Shown: in pieces, positions 3,882-5,167 of the stretch
Numbering within the stretch: the first letter of the stretch is position 1
Layout: each line of letters begins with the position of its first letter
The notes under the pieces: model-generated
Told to the model about the DNA's origin: nothing
The model's input: only the letters and a program-made list of their open reading frames with translations
Database searches by the model: none
DNA from: JAJPJX01 sp964568355
GTDB taxonomy: Bacteria > Acidobacteriota > Terriglobia > Bryobacterales > Bryobacteraceae
Length of the DNA stretch: 5,167 nucleotides
Assembly: GCA_964568355.1 (NCBI GenBank)
Contig: CAZMRK010000575.1
Span: 1-5,167, forward strand
Direction of reading: 5' to 3'
Position numbers and translations under genes: made by a program

Positions 3882-5167
3882 GTGGATCATTTCGAAGATC
3901 AATTCCTTGCAGATAATCCTGAGTCTTTAGGGCTTAACTTTGACGAAGAAGCGAAATTCTTCGATTCGGAAGCCTCGCACGATGACTACCTACACCCGCA
4001 GCCCGTCGAGGAGTCGATCTACACCGATGACCCGGTACGAGTGTACCTGCGGGAGATGGGTGCCGTTCCACTGCTGACTCGGGAAGGGGAAGTGGATTTA
4101 GCCCGCCGCATGGAGCGCGGGAAACTGCGGATGCAGAAAGCGATCAGCCGGTCCGCTCTGGTGCAGCATGTAGTAGTGGACCTGTCCGAGCAACTAAAAA
4201 AAGGCGCCATCGAGTTGGACGGCCTGGTCGATTTGGGAGATCTGGAAGAGGGAACGCCGGCGGATTTGAAAAAGCGGGCGGAGACGCAGAAACAGTTTTT
4301 GGAAATCATCGCGCTGCACAAAAAGCTGCAGCAACTATCGGAGAAGGTGGAGAGCACTCCCGCGGCCAGCAAGAAAGCCCGGCGGCGCCTGTGCGGGCGA
4401 TTGGACCGCGCCAAGGTGGAAACTTCGCAAGCCATCCGCAAAGTGGCCTTCCGGCCGAGCAAGTGGAAAGAGTTTGCCAAGGAGATCGAACGGGCGGTCG
4501 ATGAGCTGAGCCACCTGGACCGGGAAGCCCACAAAATCGAAGGGAAGGCGAATCAGGCTCAACAGGCCCGGCTGCGGGAGCTGCGCCGCGAGATCCGCAA
4601 GCGCGAGGGGGCGGCCGGCGCCAGCCTGCCGGAACTGAAGCACACGCTGACGGTGATCCGGCACGGCGAGCAGGAGGCTGAGCGTGCCAAAAAAGATCTG
4701 GTAGAGGCTAACCTCCGGCTGGTGGTATCGGTCGCTAAGAAGTACGTAAACCGTGGTTTACACCTGCTGGACCTGATCCAGGAGGGTAATATCGGGCTGA
4801 TGCGCGCGGCGGATAAATTCGAGTACCGGCGGGGCTACAAGTTTTCCACCTACGCCACGTGGTGGATTCGCCAAGCCATCACCCGGGCCATCGCCGATCA
4901 GTCGCGCACCATCCGCATTCCGGTGCACATGAACGAGAGCATGAACAAGTTCCTACGCGCCTCGCGCGAGCTGGAGAAGGAACTGGGGCGTACTCCTACA
5001 AATGACGAAATTGGCCGGCGGATGGACATCCCGGTGGAGAAGGTCCAGAAGCTGAAAACCATTTCGCGCGATCCGGTATCTCTGGAAACGCCGGTCGGCC
5101 GGGATGGGGAGTCGGCGCTGGGCGATCTGATCGAAGACCGCTGGGTGGGATCTCCGGTGGACGCCGT
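3882..5167 (+). CDS. rpoD: Primary RNA polymerase sigma factor RpoD (3' end missing)
   Basis: 428 complete residues from a GTG start; the frame is open at the window end. The first 47 residues are short and acidic, with no recognisable region 1.1. Region 1.2 is TDDPVRVYLREMG (48-60) with PLLTREGEVDLARRM after it. A charged, Lys/Arg/Glu-rich non-conserved region spans about 95-260 and looks largely helical. Region 2 follows (about 265-347), including NLRLVVSVAKKY (277-288), DLIQEGNIGLM, and FSTYATWWIRQAITRAIAD (321-339), which melts and reads the -10 element. Region 3 runs from about 350 and the visible part ends in LGDLIEDRWVGSPVDA. Region 4, which reads the -35, lies beyond the window. It is the housekeeping sigma factor, driven by the promoter at 3719-3747. 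The near-identity of region 2 to known RpoD proteins makes the call secure; the N-terminal and insert regions are lineage-specific. Confidence 0.97.
   Translation, partial: MDHFEDQFLADNPESLGLNFDEEAKFFDSEASHDDYLHPQPVEESIYTDDPVRVYLREMGAVPLLTREGEVDLARRMERGKLRMQKAISRSALVQHVVVDLSEQLKKGAIELDGLVDLGDLEEGTPADLKKRAETQKQFLEIIALHKKLQQLSEKVESTPAASKKARRRLCGRLDRAKVETSQAIRKVAFRPSKWKEFAKEIERAVDELSHLDREAHKIEGKANQAQQARLRELRREIRKREGAAGASLPELKHTLTVIRHGEQEAERAKKDLVEANLRLVVSVAKKYVNRGLHLLDLIQEGNIGLMRAADKFEYRRGYKFSTYATWWIRQAITRAIADQSRTIRIPVHMNESMNKFLRASRELEKELGRTPTNDEIGRRMDIPVEKVQKLKTISRDPVSLETPVGRDGESALGDLIEDRWVGSPVDA

Noticed and set aside
4019..4664. Minus-strand frames opposite the rpoD non-conserved region
   Set aside because: The opposite strand encodes continuous RpoD sequence. 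These products are Ser/Arg-rich shadow translations without a plausible start signal.

Overview
This is a GC-rich bacterial chromosomal window with tightly packed genes, Shine-Dalgarno sites and ATGA stop/start overlaps. Nothing phage-like, transposon-like or CRISPR-like is visible. Housekeeping genes (nrdR, rpoD) sit beside an envelope-stress-type sigma factor operon. The gene content and protein style (B-box zinc finger fused to DUF5668 membrane segments, long charged insert in RpoD) suggest Acidobacteriota or a nearby lineage. That placement is an inference from memory of the families; there is no rRNA or other decisive marker here.

Minus strand, 2047 down to 1: a compact four-gene operon, transcribed right to left. 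It encodes an ECF sigma factor, its probable zinc-binding transmembrane anti-sigma factor (ATGA overlap), a B-box zinc finger membrane protein with a C-terminal DUF5668-like segment, and the first 33 residues of a second DUF5668-like membrane protein that leaves the window. The layout fits a regulon in which the anti-sigma factor holds the sigma factor at the membrane until an envelope signal arrives. The two downstream membrane proteins resemble the LiaI/LiaF/PspC style of envelope-stress accessory proteins.

Positions 2048-2088: only 41 bases separate the divergent sigma and flippase-like genes. Most of this gap is an imperfect inverted repeat whose arms contain the Shine-Dalgarno sequences of both genes; on the plus strand a T-run follows it. 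This is the most interesting non-coding structure in the window.

Plus strand, 2089 to 5167: a polytopic membrane protein of the UPF0104 / lysylphosphatidylglycerol-synthase transmembrane family is followed, with a 4-base overlap, by nrdR, the repressor of ribonucleotide reductase genes. A 216-base gap follows. It holds a weak terminator-like hairpin, a strong sigma70-type promoter with an extended -10 element, a roughly 127-base structured leader and a near-perfect ribosome binding site. Then comes the primary sigma factor gene rpoD, which starts with GTG and is cut by the window end before region 4. The window therefore carries both the housekeeping sigma factor and an alternative ECF sigma factor within about 4 kb, on opposite strands.

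I did not find a wholly new system. The points most worth checking are the shared inverted repeat, the ambiguous start of the membrane protein gene, the sigma/anti-sigma/DUF5668 operon and the structured rpoD leader.
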